Source of the DNA: Hypsibius dujardini
Lineage: Eukaryota; Tardigrada; Eutardigrada; Parachela; Hypsibiidae
Assembly: GCA_001579985.1 (NCBI GenBank)
Contig: LRSR01006984.1
Coordinates: forward strand, 1 to 31,688
DNA length: 31,688 bases
Reading direction: 5' to 3'
Part shown: positions 9,918-20,350 of the stretch, one piece after another
How positions within the stretch are numbered: the stretch's first letter is position 1
How the letters are laid out: the number at the start of each line of letters is the position of its first letter
Translations under genes and position numbers: made by a program
The notes under the pieces: model-generated
Told to the model about the DNA's origin: nothing
Databases searched by the model: none
Seen by the model: only the letters and a program-made list of their open reading frames with translations

Positions 9918-9922
9918 AACAA
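9861..9922. repeat. (CAGA)n tract in intron 1 of unit A
   Basis: About 13 clean CAGA units followed by CAAA variants. No counterpart is seen at the matching place in unit B, so it is a unit-specific expansion. Confidence 0.93.
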
Positions 9923-11962
9923 GAAAATTTGGGGCTACACGTAACTAGATCAACCTGCAACTCAGTTGCGATTTCGGTCCGGACTTCATCAACATCCGTA
10001 ATTGTCTTCCCACCGTGAAATCAGATGATCCGTTCACAGTAAAATGTTCGACTTTTTGGGTTTTAAAGAACCACTTTTTTTTCTGAATGATCAATGTTTT
10101 TTCTAATATCGAACGTTATTTTATGCTCTGTGGGGCTTTATATACACTGCTCTTTTGTCTTCTGGAGGGTTTGCCGGCGCTGGAACGCTATCATCATGTC
10201 GCCACTTCTGTGCCGTCAGCTGTGCATCATCACGGAAGACCTCCATTCGTCATTCCATAACGATGAGAAGATTATGTTTGATTACTATTTCGATGAATTT
10301 GCCAAGATGATATTCTCCATCTATGCACTCATCACATCCGCCACGAATGGGATCATCTTCCGGCTAAGTTCTAATCTTCACCGGCAGCATAATCTTTCCG
10401 ATGCTGATCCTTTTACCGAGTCTTCTACAAAGAGTGGAGGCCATCCATGCAGCAGGTTTGTACTGCCCGTGGGGCCACCATCGAGAACGTCACATTTGCC
10501 GGGTTTCAGCTGAGTTCTTTATAATTTTTTTGTGGCTATGACCAACTAATGCCGTGTCCCGAATACTCCTTTCTGCGCTGCTCAGCGGTGGCAGAGCTTC
10601 GAACCAATTTGCCGTGCCCTTCATTGATGCAAGTGAAGACCGACAAGCTACACAATTTCACAGTGTCTGGAGAGGAGCTTCAAGAGATGGCGGATCACGA
10701 GAAGCAAGGGAAGCGCAAGTGGCGGGAGTTGCTACTTGCAAAGCACTTTAACTTAAGGTTCGCCAAGAAGTTCACGAGTCCGCCGGTCGATTGGGACAAT
10801 GTCATGAGGTGCGCAATGGAACGCGAAGGCAGAACAGCGGAGAAGACCTGGGATTGGCTGAAACAGTTTGTCGAGTGGCGTGTCTGACACCGGCTAGGGA
10901 ACAACGGCTAAAATGTGACTTACAGGGTCCACCACAATAATTTGGCTAAAATGTAACTCATTTGGGGCATTTGTTTAGGGGGATTCGACACTTTAGCTTA
11001 CAAGGAATCCGTTAGCATTCAGTGCCAATCTCAGATAGCAGCCACACTTTTTTCTTGAGAATCTGTTCCGCTAACATGATTTTAGAAAATAATGTTTACC
11101 GGAGACAATTCCCCGTTCAATTTAGAAAAATTTAACAAGTTTTAAAATCACTGGAATATTCTTGTTCCAGCAAAATAAAAACCGCTTTCTCAAATTCTTT
11201 TTCCTTCATATTTCTTTTTATCCCCTGACTCGATTACAGTTTAAAATTACTATGTCCCCTCGCTCACTGAAAAACATCGGTGTTTAGAACAAGCATTACT
11301 ATTTAATGCTGTTTAACATGTTCCCCTCTAAACTCACTTTAGAATCAATTAGTATCAGCAGAAAATTTCGCAGATCTCCGTTATAAATCCTTTCTGCATT
11401 GTCAGTTGAGATATTCTAGCTAGAATATAGAATTGCTCATAGCTTCGCCCCATGATGCCAACAATGAATTCTGCTATTCTGCTATATCTCGCTTATAAAT
11501 TCGTCGATTTAAGCGCCTTCAGACTCACCTGGGACAGCAATTTTACAGAAGAGAATTATCAGCTGATTCTGTCGTCCTTAGCCTGGGAGGATCTGCTGCC
11601 CTTCATCTACAGTGGATTCCGTTGCATGCTGCAGCTGTCTGCCCGTTGCACCTGCCCGCAGCACAAGGGCAGGGATTCCCGTAGAGCCGAGTACAACCTG
11701 GACGACGGCATTCTGACTATCGTGACTCGTCGCGATGGGGAAACAATAGATGAGCACGTATGTGGTTGAAACGTCTTACGAATTTATCCGCAAAGCTGTT
11801 GGTCGTCTTCCAACATTCCGACCTTCCGATTTGCCACTTTGTCCTGTGATCTTTTAAAACGCTTAAAGCAGTATGGGTGTGGCCGTTTTCAAGTTTCGGT
11901 TTGGTGTCTTTGACAGTTTTTTCGCTCCAGTTCGAGTTTTCTTCCACGTTTTGCTAGTGAGT

Positions 11963-12031
11963 GTTCATAAAATTCATTTCATCGGCCACGCGCCAAGAAA
12001 TTTATTTTGGCAAAATTTCAGAGTTGAGAAA
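11963..12031 (-). repeat. Dispersed ~75-bp repeat, copy 1 (reverse orientation)
   Basis: Its reverse complement contains CTGAAATTTTGCCAAAATA and, further on, GATGAAATGAATTTTAT. It matches the copies at 17397, 23903 and 29338. Probably a fragment of a short mobile element. Confidence 0.5.
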
Positions 12032-12402
12032 GCATTGGCAGTTCCCGTTTTCCTAATTTGCACTGTAAATCATTGTGATTTTTAGAAATTTTCTAATGTG
12101 CTTGATTTGGGACTAACCCATGCAAAAATTAATTAGGAATCGACTGGAATCTGTCAGATACTTTACTGACATCAGGGAGCAGAGCTATATGTGATAAGTC
12201 AGAGGAATTTCCTGAGAATTTTCGACCCTTTTCGAAAGCTACGCATTAATTTCTTCTCTTTTATGTCCGGAAAATATTTGATTGATGCTTATTGATTCCA
12301 GCTGAAATTTGGTATAGACCACAACATCCACAAAAACCACAAAATCAACAGCAAAATCTTGCCCTCAAACCCCGTTGCAGACACTTCTTGCATGTCAAAT
12401 CG

Positions 12403-12500
12403 AATGTCTGTCTGTTTGTCATTCTGCCTGACTACATGCTGTCTGTCTGTCTTTCTGTCTGTTTGCCTATCTGCTTATCATTATGTTTGTCTGTCTGCCC
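12403..12500. repeat. Degenerate TCTG tract
   Basis: Short, interrupted TCTG/TTTG repeat between units A and B. It contributes the repetitive part of an otherwise unsupported open frame. Confidence 0.85.
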
Positions 12501-12590
12501 GCATGAAAACAAACAAGCTTACAGCAATGTCAGAATGCGCGCAAATGTTTGCGGCGCAAAAAAAGCGAAAAGAAATTTAGGTCGACTAAC

Positions 12591-12704
12591 CTGTCGTCTG
12601 CTGCATGAGAACGCCGCCGGCAGGTCTTCATCGAGACTGAACCGATCATCATCCGACTCGGATTCCAACTCTTTGGTACTGTACTGCCGCATTAGCTTCG
12701 CGCA
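12591..12704 (-). CDS. Candidate internal exon of an unidentified minus-strand gene
   Basis: On the minus strand, 38 complete codons lie between a CTCTTGCAG acceptor and a GTTAGT donor. The encoded peptide begins CAKLMRQYSTKELESESDD and is acidic, ending in FSCSRRQ. GC content is clearly above the flanking AT-rich DNA. I do not recognise the family and cannot connect it to other exons with confidence. It lies left of a decayed minus-strand exon at about 13277-13457, so both could be remains of one gene. Confidence 0.3.
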
Positions 12705-12884
12705 CTGCAAGAGCACTAATTCGTTATCCTAGCCCGAAGTGCACGTAAGCTCATGCGCGGATCCATAAGTTTAAGTTTAAGGTGGGTGCTCATTTTTTAA
12801 ATCTATAGAGAACCGTAATCATGTTCTTTACCATTTCATCGAACAAATAAACCAGTTCACTATTGATTAAATAAATTTTCCCGG

Positions 12885-13720
12885 CTGGTACATGCAAAAA
12901 AAATTAAGTTGTTACTAATTATTTTAATTGAGCCAAACGTTGAAAATTTAACGTTTAAATAATATTGAAAAATCCGCGAAAAAAATCATATTTTAGATGC
13001 GGTCAATAAGTAAGAGCAACCTGATTTTATTACTGTTCAAATAACGCGTTTGGATTCACATAAAATATTAAGTAAATGAAAATAGAATGTCGAGGTTTAT
13101 TTACAAACAAGACATATTTTATTTAAACTAAGATACATTTTCAGCCTTGAAAATACGATTTTACTACAAATAACATTAAAATCAAAATATACAGTACTGA
13201 AACAACGCTGCCGGATTTGATTGCTTGAGTGATTGATTGATGGATTGATAGGTAAATTGGTTGACCATATTGTATCATTTGCTTAGCTTAACCGACGGGG
13301 TGCATCAAGTCTGATCTCAGTTCTCTTCTAGCGGCAGCCTTGTCCGTCTTTTAAGCCGAAATCAATTGATCCCTACCCACACCCTGGGCCGCTTGGCAAG
13401 TCAATGGGTGAGACCTACCCGGCCCAGCAGGAATGACTGGCCCTTTCTGTGGTCCTACAAAAATCCGTGTAAAGCCTGTAAAAGTTTGAAACAAAATTAA
13501 AATTAAATCACAGTTTAAAAGTAACGCAGCTTACTTAACGACCTGATCCCGGTGGCCGCAACCGCAAGAAATGTCAATTAGAAGAAGACTGTAACATGTG
13601 AATAGTGACAGATTGATTATTGATTGATAAAACAAACGATCAATTCAAAAGCAAACAATCGATCAATCAAGCGATGTGACTCGCTAAAATTGGTTGCGCT
13701 TGATTGTTGATCCATAAGAA
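12885..13720. repeat. Inter-unit conserved block, copy 1 (A-B spacer)
   Basis: Aligns over most of its length with 19600-20350. It includes AACGTTTAAA-rich DNA, GTCGAGGTTTATTTA, an ATTG run, a coding-like patch at about 13277-13457 and an AATTG-rich end. Read on the minus strand, the patch encodes KGPVIPAGPG and further residues but is broken by a TAA. So this copy is decayed relative to the one at 19899-20073. Confidence 0.7.
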
Positions 13721-13998
13721 AAACGACTCTCAGGCGTGGAACACCTTCCAGATAGATTAGCGTGTTTATCGTCTGAACAACATTTGTACAATGCACTCAT
13801 ATCACCCGAATTTCTATGTGCTGGTAACCCTTATCGGTCCCAACGTATGACCTCACCGTGTAAGAAAAGCAATTGTTGACTGTATGCGGCCCCTATAAAT
13901 CCACCCCTCTCTTCTATCATGTACACCTGCATGTAGTATACCCGTCATAAATTTAAGAAACTCCGCGTAGGACCGGATGTACTGAAACAATTCCTTTA

Positions 13999-14007
13999 TA
14001 TAAATAG
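13999..14007 (+). promoter_or_regulatory. TATA box of the intact F-box gene
   Basis: TATAAATAG lies about 105 bp before the start codon, predicting transcription start near 14030. The surrounding 280 bp (from about 13722) is conserved with unit A. A CTACAG just before GGATTGCGG at about 14088 could also be the acceptor of a 5' UTR intron. Confidence 0.6.
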
Positions 14008-14111
14008 AATATGTTTTTTGAAACTTTTATGATTGACCGGAAATTCCATTTCAACTCTTATTGACTTCCCGAATCCTACAGGATTGCGGAAATTTATCTA
14101 TTATATATATT

Positions 14112-17100
14112 ATGGAAAGCAGAATAACCAGCAGTACGACGGGGCAAAACTTAGCAGCAAACATGGAGACGCCCGAAATCGGCTTTGCAAAGGACACTTT
14201 CTACCTGGCGACGGATGGCGTCTTAAATTCATTGAACGGGCTGTCGGACGATTTGATGGAGGACATCTTGTACAGCTTGGGGGCTCTTAGGCAGAACCCT
14301 TTACGATTGTAAGCAGTATTGTATATTGACACCCAGTTGTCCAGTGCGGTTACTCAGTTAGTTTTTTCTCAAAAATGCAATAGAACAAACAAAAAAAAGT
14401 TGCTGATACCACAAGTGGGTAAAGTACTTGATCGTCAATCAAATTTGGCACGGTCTAAAAAGCGCTGTGAAGTTGTGAAATGAAGTTGGTGAAACGAATT
14501 TGTGAAGTGAAATTTTTAAAGTTTGTGATATAAAAAGAATTTTGAAATAAGTTTTACCCAAAACCTCATTTTATACTTATAATAATACAAATTCTATTTT
14601 AAAATTATTTATATATTAAATACAAACCAGAAATACAAAATAAACTGTAAAAATTGCAGCATAATGGGCATGCACTTGTACTTCGTAATTTTAAAATATG
14701 GACGTGCTTGTCAATAGCAATTTTTTTTTCAAACGTTGGTTTGGACTGTAGATTTATTTTTTTGTCAAAAAAAGAATTGTACCATTCCTTACAAAATAAA
14801 CGGGGATTAATGTTCAATTGATCCTCATAGCACCTTTTTACAACTTTGCATTAAATGACATTATGTTTACGGTCATGCTTTTTAGTACAATACCTGCTTT
14901 TATTCTGTGTCATTCATACATTTCTGAATAACGTTATGTTTTAACTTACACAATCAGAAAACACGATCAATGAAAAAATGTTTAATTATCTTTTTATTCG
15001 GAAATATCAAATAAATATTGACATATTTAATTTTGAATATTGAAATACTGATTTTTATTTGGATAATAAAAGATAATGCTTTTGGGTAAAACTTAATTCA
15101 AATTTCTGTTAATTTCACAAATTTCACAAATTTCACATCAGTTTTGAACAAGACAAGACACTTTTTTCTTCCCCTAATCGACACTCAACAAATTTTTTTT
15201 TAAAAAGACGTTTTCCCAACTTCTACATTGTATCGCAAAAGATTCTTGCAATTTGCAATTTGTGAGATGTTGAGAATATTGACAAATATCACTTAACAAA
15301 ACATTTTTTATAGACACAACCTCTATCCCAAAATCCCATTACAACTTGGGGTTTGCCGAGTAAGGAACAAACTATAAACTACACCGCATCAAAAACTGAA
15401 ACATATATATGTATTTGGAAAACAATTGGGCTAACAAAAACAGATAATGCCCAATGCGAAAGAGTATGTGGTAGCATTTAAAAAGATCATGGTGGGTTGT
15501 AAGCCTTTAGCCTCACTTGATCAAATTTCAAATGTGTCGTTTCTTGTTCAATGAGAAGACGACGGTGTTTAATACCCAACATGGTATAGCAAACAACTTT
15601 AAATACTTTGCTTTTTTGTCTTTTGGAGGGAGGAAATCCATTCTTAGCAAACTGAAATAAGCTTTTGAATAAAAATATGCTTTTAAAATATCGTGTTCTG
15701 CTTTTATGATTTCAAGTTGAAATAAAAATATGAGTGTTTTCCACCTAAAACCAGTTTTTGCGTTTCGACCCATTTCTAATATCTTTAATTATATGTAAAA
15801 AGCACCAATTTTTTACTTGAAAAGAAATCCAACCTTGACGTGCCAATTTTTTGAAATCTAAATAATAATGTTAATTTTGACCTGAATTTAGGCCTCTTTA
15901 AAGTAAGCCATTTCAAGATATATACTTTTGTTTTCTTGCGGCGTAGGGTTTGTCGGCGCTGGAATACCATCATCATGTCGCCACTCCTACGCCGCCAGCT
16001 GTGCATCACCATGGAAGACCTCCACCAAGACTGGGACGAGTTTTACTGGTGTCACTTTGAGGAGAGACCATGCGACTACTGTGAATCCACGATGGCCAAC
16101 AGGATATCCTCCATCCGTGCACTCATCACAACCGCCACAAATAGGGTCATCTTCCGGATGAGGCCTTATCGTCATCTTGGCAATGCTGAAATCTTACACT
16201 CAGCCTTCCACAATGATTGTTCTGCAGTTTCGAGGCCATCCATCCAGAAAGTCTGTGCTGCCCGTGGGGCAATCATCGAGAATGTCACATTCGTCGGGTT
16301 TCAGCTGCGTTCTTTAGAATCAATGCTGGAATTAGACGATGAGATGCCATGTCCCGAATATTCCTTTCTGCGCTGCTCGGCGGTGGCCGAGTTTCGAATC
16401 GATTTCGATTATTGTGGCTTTCCAGACTTCATACAAGTGAGGACCGACAAGCCGCACGATTTCACAGTGTCTGGAGTGGAGCTCCGAAATATGATAATTT
16501 ACGAGGCCATGGAGCGGATAGAGTTGCCGCTTGTAAAGCACTTTATCTTACGGTTCGCCAAGAAATTCACGAGTCCGCCGGCCGATTGGGACAATGTCAT
16601 GAGGTACGCGATGGAACGCGAAGGCAGAACAGCGAAGATGACTTGGAGCTGGTTGACACGGTATGTCGAGTGGCGTGACTGACACCGGCCAGGGAACAAC
16701 GAGTTAAATATGACTGACTTGTGGCAATTTAAGGGGATTCGACACGTTAGCTTACCAGGAATTAATTATCAGTGCCAGTCTCAGATGGCGGCCAAACTTT
16801 TTCTTCAGAACGTGTTCCGCTAACATGATTTAAAAAAATAACGCTCACCAGTGACAATTCCTTGTTCAATTTAGAAAAATTTAACAGGTTGTGAAATCAT
16901 TAGATTATTCCTGTTCCAGCAAAATAAACACCGCTTTCTCAAATTCTTTTTCTCATATTTCTTTTTATTCATTGACTCAAATTTTAACCTAAAATCGATT
17001 AACATCAATTGAAATTTTTTGGAAATGTAGGGGCGGAGCCAGATACTGACGAAACCCAGGTAATATAGTCTACTGACTGTGAATTAACAGAAGTGTTTTC

Positions 17101-18286
17101 CTGCATAACAGCTATAATCCTCTCCCTCATTTTCAAAAAAAAACATTTTCTTTTTCTATCTCTTCCCAAGTTGAACGAAGTATTGTCCCCGGCTAGAATC
17201 ACTTCCTAAAATTATCTTAAGGGAATAGGTTTTCAGAAAAAACGTTTGGTCGCCATCTGAGTCCGGAACTGTAACTGATCCCTTCTACTAAATTATTAGT
17301 ATCAGTATTGTTTCATAAATCTCAAATTCCGAAACACACGGAAAGATTACTATTTACTCTCGCTCACAAAAAAATCGACGATGTTGCAGTGTCTTCGGAC
17401 TTTCAAAATTTCGCCAAAGTAGAGTTCTTGGGACCACATCGGTAAATTAAATTTTATCAATCCCTATATTATAAACAAAACTGACGATGTTTTAAAAAGG
17501 AGCCGGCACATCGATCTACATCTATCGGTTTGGTTCGGTTCGGTTCCGCTCGGTTTGGCGGGCAAAAGGGTTTGAATTTTATCTGTTGAGTTTCCAAGCC
17601 GGAGGAAACCAATTTGAACCGATTGGAAATATACCGAGTACTACTGCCCTAAAATTGATTTCAGAGATTGAAAACTGAAAATTTGTAGATCATGTTGCGA
17701 CAAATGATTGCTGATTCACTAGAACACATCAAGCATTCTAATTTTTTCCTCCGAAGAATGTTCACTGTCAAACCAAATTTGGCAGTGTTTTCAACGAAAA
17801 AAAAATTAAAAATATGTAGGCAGAGCCATAAACCGGTTTCAACCGGATCTGTTCGGTTTCGGTCAAAAATTGAAACCGGTTTGAATCGGTTTAGTTTGAA
17901 ATCCAAACCGAACGGGGTAAAACGCAAGCCGAACCCGTTCGAACCGGTTTGACTAAAACGTTAACATCTGTATCCAGGAAGTTGTTTTCCATGCAAGACT
18001 GTGCTGTTCTCTGGCCCATAGGTTCATCGATTTGAGCGCCTACTGGGACTACTCAGACAACGAATTCACGAGGGAGAAATATCAGATGGTTCTGGAATTA
18101 TCAGCTCCCTTGGCCTGGCACAATATCCTGCCCTTCATTTACACTGGATTACGTTGTCTGCCTCGCTGGCATGCTCCTGTCAAAAAGAGCAGTTTCCGTG
18201 AAGCCTATTACAACCTGGACGACGGCATTCTGACTATCGTAACCGTTTGCGATGGGGAAACAATAGACGAGGACATGTGCTGTTGA
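14112..18286 (+). CDS. F-box protein, unit B, intact 3-exon gene (391 aa)
   Basis: Exons 14112-14308, 15947-16660 and 18022-18286; the total is 1176 nt with all phases matching. The F-box spans about residues 42-80 and is split by intron 1: LNGLSDDLMEDILYSLGA in exon 1, then VCRRWNTIIMSPLL in exon 2. F-box proteins typically bind Skp1 in SCF ubiquitin ligases; that role is inferred from the family. The rest (about 81-391) has no domain I recognise: it is cysteine- and aromatic-rich, with conserved blocks NVTFVGFQL, MPCPEYSFLRCSAVAEF, HFILRFAKKFTSPPADWD and, at the end, YNLDDGILTIVT followed by DGETIDE. The start is the first ATG after the TATA box. Exon 2 is followed by a good GTATGT donor; if intron 2 is retained, the frame stops at 16682 after RYVEWRD, giving a 310-aa form. 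It is the only undamaged copy in this array. Confidence 0.83.
14320..15940. other. Intron 1 of the unit B F-box gene
   Basis: An AT-rich 1638-bp intron. It contains a degenerate GTGAAGT stretch at 14465-14530 and a conserved GGGGTTTGCCGAGTA motif near 15350, also present in unit A at about 9170. Minus-strand open frames inside it have no coding support. Confidence 0.6.
17397..17462 (+). repeat. Dispersed ~75-bp repeat, copy 2
   Basis: TTTCAAAATTTCGCCAAAG, then after a spacer CATCGG and AAATTTTAT. It lies in intron 2 of the intact F-box gene. Confidence 0.45.
17520..17955. repeat. Degenerate GGTTCGGTTT / AACCGGTTT cluster in intron 2 of unit B
   Basis: Two patches, about 17520-17640 and 17820-17955, are rich in CGGTTTGGTTCGG and in the self-complementary AACCGGTT, in both orientations. 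A related patch is in unit C at about 22838-22955. These can fold on themselves. Confidence 0.75.
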
Positions 18287-18300
18287 AAAGCCTTGCGAAT

Positions 18301-18799
18301 TTATCCGCAAAGCTGTTGGTCGTCTTCTAGCATTCCGACCTTCCGATTTGTCGCTGGTCGCTGGTCTTTTGACACGCATAAAACAGTATGTGTGTGGTCG
18401 TTTTCAAGTTTCGGTTTGGTTTCCTTTACGGATTTTTTGCTGCAGTTCGACTTTTTATCCAGGTTTCTAGGCAGTAGGGGTTCTTGGACGAAAGTGGTGT
18501 TCTTGAAAAGCCGGTCCAATTGGTTGCCCAGCTCTATTAGGAGGCCCCGTAGCTGGAGGCGAGTGAGGTTGGTTCAGCGGTCAGCGAACTTGCGCAGCAG
18601 TTTGGCCACCGGTTTTGTACTTGTTCTTGTGCGGGATGAGGTGGTCATTGAAGATGATCAGGCAAAGTGAAGCTTCATTTTTTCTTGGGTGAGTTCGAAG
18701 ACAACGTTACCGCTGAGCTCAGAGAAGTTGTGGAGGGTGAGGACGGCGGTGCAAGAAATATCCGGCTTGATTAATTCGTAGTTCCAGAGGCGGCAAACT
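18301..18799 (-). pseudogene. Minus-strand F-box-related fragment, copy 2 (unit B)
   Basis: On the minus strand, a CCCCCTAG acceptor precedes VCRLWNYELIKPDISC, the second half of an F-box, followed by TAVLTLHNFSELSGN and FELTQEKMKLHFA and a stop. Homology resumes in another frame with PVAKLLRKFADR, a further stop (TGA where copies 1 and 3 have a cysteine codon), and DRLFKNTTFVQEP. The C-terminal stretch runs towards the end of the plus-strand F-box gene, with which it converges. The multiple stops make it a pseudogene as it stands. The first half of the F-box was not found to its right. Confidence 0.5.
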
Positions 18800-18899
18800 C
18801 TAGGGGGAAAGCGAGAGAGTGATGCAGACAGACATGCTGGTAGCCAGACAAACAGACCGACAAAAATATAGACCCACCATTTCATTTTAAATAAGATTG

Positions 18900-19430
18900 C
18901 ACGATAAAAAATGCAACAAGCTGGACGAAAGAAAAGAGATGTTATTATTCCGAAAATTATTAAGTTTTATAAAATTAAGTCACAACCAGTAAACCAGTTA
19001 AAACGAAAAACTTCAATTGCATGTTATTAAAATAACTATTTAAAATATATAAACAACCGAATCCAAAAAATACAAATTTAGTTGCAAGATTTCAAAAAAT
19101 TACAAAAAAATCAAATCAATCGGAATCACCAGGCTGAATACAAAAAATGAGTAATGTAAAGATCGATTACATAAAATATAACTAGTACGCAAAATATATT
19201 AATATTATATATTTATAATATACATATTAATCAAACATTTAGAGCATTAAAAATGCAAACTGCAAAACTGTGAAAAGATAAATGACTTACAGGACATAAA
19301 TAAAATACAAAATATATGAAATTATAGGTCTTAAAAAATATGAATCTAAAATACATAAAGATATGCAACGATATATGTTTTAGAAAATATATACATAATA
19401 AAAAATAAATGTTTTAAAAAATAACACTTC
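18900..19430. other. AT-rich spacer
   Basis: No gene, RNA or conserved block seen. The sequence is very AT-rich with TATAAAATATA-like runs. Confidence 0.55.
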
Positions 19431-19502
19431 CGCCGTGGGATTTTCCACAGCGGTAGCGTCGTTGCTCCCGTTGACATAAGGCGAAATCTTACCTTTCTCC
19501 AT
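19428..19502 (-). CDS. Possible first exon of an unidentified minus-strand gene
   Basis: On the minus strand an ATG opens 25 codons (MEKGKISPYVNGSNDATAVE, then NPTAE) that are much GC-richer than the surrounding DNA, ending at a weak GTGTTA donor. The start codon and first codons lie inside the 60-bp palindrome. No downstream exon could be assigned. Low confidence. Confidence 0.22.
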
Positions 19503-19543
19503 AGCCAGAATATATATTCTGGCTATGGAGAAAGGTAAGATTT
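19484..19543. repeat. 60-bp perfect palindrome (30-bp arms, no spacer)
   Basis: Each arm is 30 bp and the second is the exact reverse complement of the first. The arm begins AAATCTTACCTTTCTCC, and the centre reads AGAATATATATTCT. Each strand thus carries CTATGGAGAAAGGTAAGATT. Such palindromes can extrude as cruciforms and are usually unstable. Confidence 0.97.
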
Positions 19544-19599
19544 GGTTGATTGATTGATTAAAACAAGTTGATCGGCTAGTATTGGTTTTACAAACTAGT

Positions 19600-20350
19600 G
19601 CATGCAAAAAATGTTATTATTAATTTAATTGAGCTGAAGGTTGAAAATGTAACGTTTAAAATATTTTTTAAAGCTCAGAAAAAAGGTATACTTAAGATGC
19701 GGGCAACAAGCAAAAATAACCGGATTTTAGTATTGTTTAAATAACGCATTTGGATTTAAATAAAAAGTTAAGTAAATTAAAATTGAACGTCGAGGTTTAT
19801 TTAAAACAAAATTTTATTTATTTAAACATAGATGGATTGCTAGACTGATTGATTGGGTGATTGATTAACTGGCCGGCCACATTGTATCAGTGATTTACCG
19901 TAAAACGACGGGTTGCATCAGGTCTGATCCCCGTTCCGCTCTAATAGCAGCCTCGTCTATCTTTTGAGCCGAATTCAATTCATTCCAACGCACACGTTGG
20001 ACCGATTGGCGAGTCGCTAGTCGGCGAGGCCCACCCGGTCCTGCAGAAATAACTGGCCCTTTCCGTGCTCTTACTAAAATCCGTGTAAAAATCAGTAACA
20101 GTTTGCAAGAAAATTAAAAATAAAATCACAGTTTAAAATTAACGCAGCTTACGCAACGACTTGATCCCAGCGGCCGAAATCGCAGGAAACGTCAATTAAT
20201 AGAAGAGTCTAACATGTGAATAGTGACTGATTAATTGTTGATTGATGAGAATACGATCAATTCAAAGCAAGCAATCGATCAATCAACTTATGTGCAGTAA
20301 TTCGCCAAAACTGATTGCGTTTGATTGTTGACTGATAAGAAAAACGACCA
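19600..20350. repeat. Inter-unit conserved block, copy 2 (B-C spacer)
   Basis: Homologous to 12885-13720. Homology to the unit structure stops at about 20350, near AAGAAAAACGACC. In the first copy, the unit promoter follows this point directly. Confidence 0.7.
19899..20073 (-). CDS. Candidate minus-strand internal exon inside the inter-unit block
   Basis: On the minus strand, 57 codons lie between an ATTTTAG acceptor and a GTAAAT donor. The peptide contains RKGPVISAGPGGPRR, VQRVRWNELNSAQKIDEAA and ERGSDLMQPV. It is GC-rich and open. The paralogous block at 13277-13457 keeps KGPVI and AGPG but has a stop codon. The family is not recognised. It might be the surviving exon of a gene hitchhiking in the array, or just chance openness in duplicated DNA. 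Confidence 0.33.

Larger units (their letters stand above)
8585..11769 (+). pseudogene. F-box protein pseudogene, unit A
   Basis: Homologous along its whole length to the intact gene at 14112-18286. Exon 1 (about 8585-8779) reads MDNSMTSSTTV and then TAA where unit B has CAA. Downstream it still encodes the F-box half GLSDDLMEDILYSLGA and ends in a GTAAGC donor. Exon 2 (about 10167-10887) opens VCRRWNAIIMSPLL. It then has a shortened, frame-shifted stretch near 10410-10440 and an in-frame TAA where unit B has a serine/leucine-rich segment, before resuming as MPCPEYSFLRCSAVAE...EWRV. The exon 2 donor is weakened (GTATGT to GTTTGT). The exon 3 acceptor is lost (ATAG to ATAA), although the exon 3 body up to 11769 stays open (NLDDGILTIVT). 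Multiple independent lesions make this a pseudogene. Confidence 0.82.

Noticed and set aside
15528-16012. Minus-strand ORFs inside intron 1 and exon 2 of the intact F-box gene
   Set aside because: They are AT-rich intronic frames or shadows of exon 2, without conserved counterparts.
17520-17560. Telomere-like repeat (GGTTCGGTTT)
   Set aside because: Too degenerate, present in both orientations and inside an intron; not an array of a telomeric unit.
18293-18670. 125-aa plus-strand ORF after the intact F-box gene
   Set aside because: Antisense to the minus-strand F-box-related fragment and not open in the other units.
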